In this document: positions 36,595 through 38,481 of the stretch, in pieces
How the letters are laid out: each line of letters begins with the position of its first letter
Position numbering within the stretch: the stretch's first letter is position 1
Origin: an uncultured bacterium
GTDB lineage: Bacteria; Bacillota; Negativicutes; Acidaminococcales; Acidaminococcaceae
Reading direction: 5' to 3'
DNA length: 38,481 nt
Assembly: GCA_905215645.1 (NCBI GenBank)
Contig: CAJMQS010000021.1
Coordinates: 1-38,481, forward strand
Notes under the pieces: generated by a model
The model's input: the letters and a program-made list of their open reading frames with translations, nothing else
Told to the model about the DNA's origin: nothing
The model's database searches: none
Position numbers and translations under genes: made by a program

Positions 36595-38325
36595 ATGAAA
36601 AAACAGATCTATCTCCATCTGTTCCTGGTGGGGCTGGCCTGCATCCTGATCACCGCCTTAGTCTGCGCCTTTGCCTCCTGGCAGACCGCCAAACGCCAGA
36701 CCTTGGCGGACCTCCAGCAGGTGGCCCAGGTCATGGGCACCGAGATGGAACATTACAGCGATCCCTACGTTTTCCTCCAACGTTCCAGCAAATCTTCTGC
36801 AGACCTGCGCTTCACCTGGGTGGATCACCATGGGAAGGTGCTCTACGATTCCTATGAAGACGCGTCCCAGATGCCCAACCACCGGGATCGTCCGGAAATC
36901 GCCGAAGCCCTGGGAGAAGGCCAGGGCAGCGATGCCCGCCATTCCACCACCCTCCAGGAAGTGACCCTGTATGCGGCCCAGAGGCTCTCCAACGGCAGCG
37001 TGCTCCGAGTAGCCCGGACCCAGACAGAACTGTTCCGTCCCCTGGAAGCCCTGCTGCCCTGGTGGATCGTTTCCCTCCTGCTCTTGATCCTCATTTGCCA
37101 GTTCACCGTCCGGCGGCTCACCCAGGGGCTCCTGGACCCCTTGGACCAAGCCACCCGGTATCTGTCCCAGATCGGTCAGGGAGATACCACGGAAGAAGAA
37201 CGGCAGCTGTTCCACACTTCCTATCCAGAACTGATTCCCTTCCTGGCCACCATCGACCGCCAGGGCAAACAGCTGGACCAAAGCCTGCGGAACCTGGAAC
37301 AGGAACGGAACACCATGAAACGGATCACCGACAGCCTGAAGGAAGGGGTCATCCTCCTGGACGACCAGATGCGGATCCAGTGGATCAATGCCTGGGGGTT
37401 CCAGCTGCTCCAACAAGAAGAGAAACCCACTGCCGGCCGGCCCCGTCTCCTGGGGAAATTCCTCATGCCCTTCCTGCCTCCGGAAGCCAGGATCCCCCTG
37501 GATCAGCTCAAAAGCGGACGCCCCTGGAGCCAGACCGTGAAATACCGGAGCCGCCAGTACCAGCTGGATCTCCAGCCCCTCACTCCGCCCCAGGGCCGGG
37601 CCACCCGGATGCTGATCATCCAGGACATCACGGAAGCCCGGGAACGGGAACAGCTGCGGAGGGACTTCACCGCCAACGTGACCCATGAGCTGAAGACCCC
37701 CCTGACTTCCATCAGAGGCTTTGCCGAACTGATGGCCGCCGGGATGTACCAGAAGAAAGAAGATATCACCCATTTCGGCCAGCTGATCCGGAAAGAAGCC
37801 GGCCGGCTGCTGGAAATGATCAACAGCATCATCTTCCTCTCCCGGATCGAAGAGATGCCGGCCAATGCCCTCCAGGAAGAAGTGCCCCTGGGCGGGCTGA
37901 TCCAGTCCGTGGTGGAATTCATTGACCCGTTCTGCAAGGACAAACAGGTGACCATCCACTGCCAGCTCACCGAAGACAAAGTCCGGGGCAGCAGCAGCAT
38001 GCTCCGGGAAATGGCCATGAATCTCATCGACAACGGAGTCAAGTACAACCGGCCCGGAGGCCATGTGTACGTGACCATGAAACGCTCCGGGAGCCAGGTG
38101 GTCCTCACCGTGAAGGATACCGGCATCGGCATCCCGGAAGACGTCCAGGAACGGGTCTTCGAACGGTTCTACCGGGTGGACGGCAGCCGGAGCAAACAAA
38201 GCGGCGGCAGCGGCCTGGGACTTTCCATCGTGAAGCACATCGTGGAACAGCACCGGGGCAACATCAGCCTCACCAGCCGGCTGAATGAAGGGACCACCAT
38301 AGAAGTCCAGCTGCCGGGGACGTGA
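36595..38325 (+). CDS. PhoR-type sensor histidine kinase
   Basis: A 576-residue membrane kinase. Membrane helices lie at about residues 8-28 and 157-178, flanking a 125-residue extracytoplasmic sensor domain. A HAMP-like linker (178-240) and a PAS domain (about 245-345) follow. The HisKA domain has the phospho-acceptor His364 in ANVTHELKTPL. The ATPase domain carries NLIDNGVKYN, DTGIGIPEDV and GGSGLGLSIVKHIV. It is paired with the PhoB-like regulator. The stimulus is unknown. The stop codon is followed at once by the 55-bp dispersed repeat. Confidence 0.93.
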   Translation: MKKQIYLHLFLVGLACILITALVCAFASWQTAKRQTLADLQQVAQVMGTEMEHYSDPYVFLQRSSKSSADLRFTWVDHHGKVLYDSYEDASQMPNHRDRPEIAEALGEGQGSDARHSTTLQEVTLYAAQRLSNGSVLRVARTQTELFRPLEALLPWWIVSLLLLILICQFTVRRLTQGLLDPLDQATRYLSQIGQGDTTEEERQLFHTSYPELIPFLATIDRQGKQLDQSLRNLEQERNTMKRITDSLKEGVILLDDQMRIQWINAWGFQLLQQEEKPTAGRPRLLGKFLMPFLPPEARIPLDQLKSGRPWSQTVKYRSRQYQLDLQPLTPPQGRATRMLIIQDITEAREREQLRRDFTANVTHELKTPLTSIRGFAELMAAGMYQKKEDITHFGQLIRKEAGRLLEMINSIIFLSRIEEMPANALQEEVPLGGLIQSVVEFIDPFCKDKQVTIHCQLTEDKVRGSSSMLREMAMNLIDNGVKYNRPGGHVYVTMKRSGSQVVLTVKDTGIGIPEDVQERVFERFYRVDGSRSKQSGGSGLGLSIVKHIVEQHRGNISLTSRLNEGTTIEVQLPGT

Positions 38326-38328
38326 AAA

Positions 38329-38384
38329 AGGGGGTGTTGCACGTTAATGGTCGATGAAGCCATCAGCATTCCCTTCTACCAGTG
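38329..38384 (+). repeat. Dispersed 55-bp repeat, right copy
   Basis: GGGGGTGTTGCACGTTAATGG, then a GATGAAGCCATC partial dyad and TTCCCTTCTACCAGTG at the end, matches the reverse complement of window positions 1-57 with about two differences. It starts four bases after the kinase stop codon. Confidence 0.8.
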
Positions 38385-38401
38385 TCCCGTCAATATGGAC
38401 T

Positions 38402-38445
38402 AAAAGAGGCATCGAAAAATGACCCATCATTTTTCGATGCCTCTT
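38402..38445 (+). terminator. Terminator of the two-component operon
   Basis: AAAGAGGCATCGAAAAATGA and TCATTTTTCGATGCCTCTTT pair perfectly over a four-base loop, with TCTTTAT following. A further GC hairpin, CCGCCCCC/GGGGGCGG, lies at 38461-38478. Confidence 0.88.
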
Positions 38446-38481
38446 TCTTTATCTTCCAGTCCGCCCCCTTGGGGGCGGGGG

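Noticed and set aside
35902..38325. Confident assignment as the phosphate system phoB/phoR
   Set aside because: Domain order fits, but WalRK-like and other pairs look alike and no phosphate genes or Pho boxes are visible here.

Overview
The window is about 57% G+C by eye and reads as chromosome from a diderm Firmicute of the class Negativicutes. Acidaminococcaceae (Acidaminococcus or a relative) is my best guess. The reasons are a Selenomonas-type lysine/ornithine decarboxylase (used in that class to make the cadaverine attached to peptidoglycan), Bacillus-style housekeeping order (nadD-yqeK-LCP-rsfS), a Bacillus-type SOS box, and small-acid metabolism typical of anaerobic gut fermenters. The genus is inference; no rRNA is present.

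Layout. 1-1760: a DUF819 membrane protein and a YbaK-type deacylase (minus strand). 1823-7614: a PrpR-type sigma-54 activator, then a perfect -24/-12 promoter driving a MatC-like carrier, a class III CoA-transferase and an HMG-CoA-lyase-type enzyme. Together they look like uptake, CoA activation and cleavage of a branched dicarboxylate. 7620-10430: an accessory stretch with a composite repeat, a secreted-protein gene split by an in-frame amber codon, a secreted cupin, an IS3-type remnant, a candidate Fst/Ldr-type type I toxin-antitoxin module (35-aa toxin plus a convergent antisense RNA sharing its terminator), and tRNA-Ala(GGC). 10472-16019: housekeeping (cvfB, rsfS, LCP, yqeK, nadD, a PHP phosphatase, ychF). 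16071-20623: MurNAc-peptide sugar recycling (mupG-murP-murQ with divergent nagA). 20557-21016: a modular heptad-repeat region. 21023-29420: ldc, serS, a sirtuin, a secreted protein, a FAD-linked 2-hydroxyacid dehydrogenase and a CstA-family carrier. 29624-35292: a six-gene locus of unknown function built around a Ycf46-like AAA+ ATPase, a DUF697-like membrane protein and a large multi-helix membrane protein, including a 50-aa gene. 35405-38325: a YneA-like SOS-controlled LysM protein divergent from a PhoB/PhoR-type two-component pair.

The most interesting items are: the toxin-antitoxin module at 9958-10242, which reproduces the organisation of the enterococcal par/Fst locus; the palindrome-bracketed arrays of 7-bp words at 7621-7795 and 20557-21016; the uncharacterised AAA+ locus; the sigma-54 CoA-activation operon, whose lyase has Gln where the family has a catalytic Glu; and the LexA box in front of the LysM gene. 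Many genes end in palindromes built on the same GTTGCAC/GTGCAAC core, and a 55-bp repeat occurs inverted at the two ends of the window.
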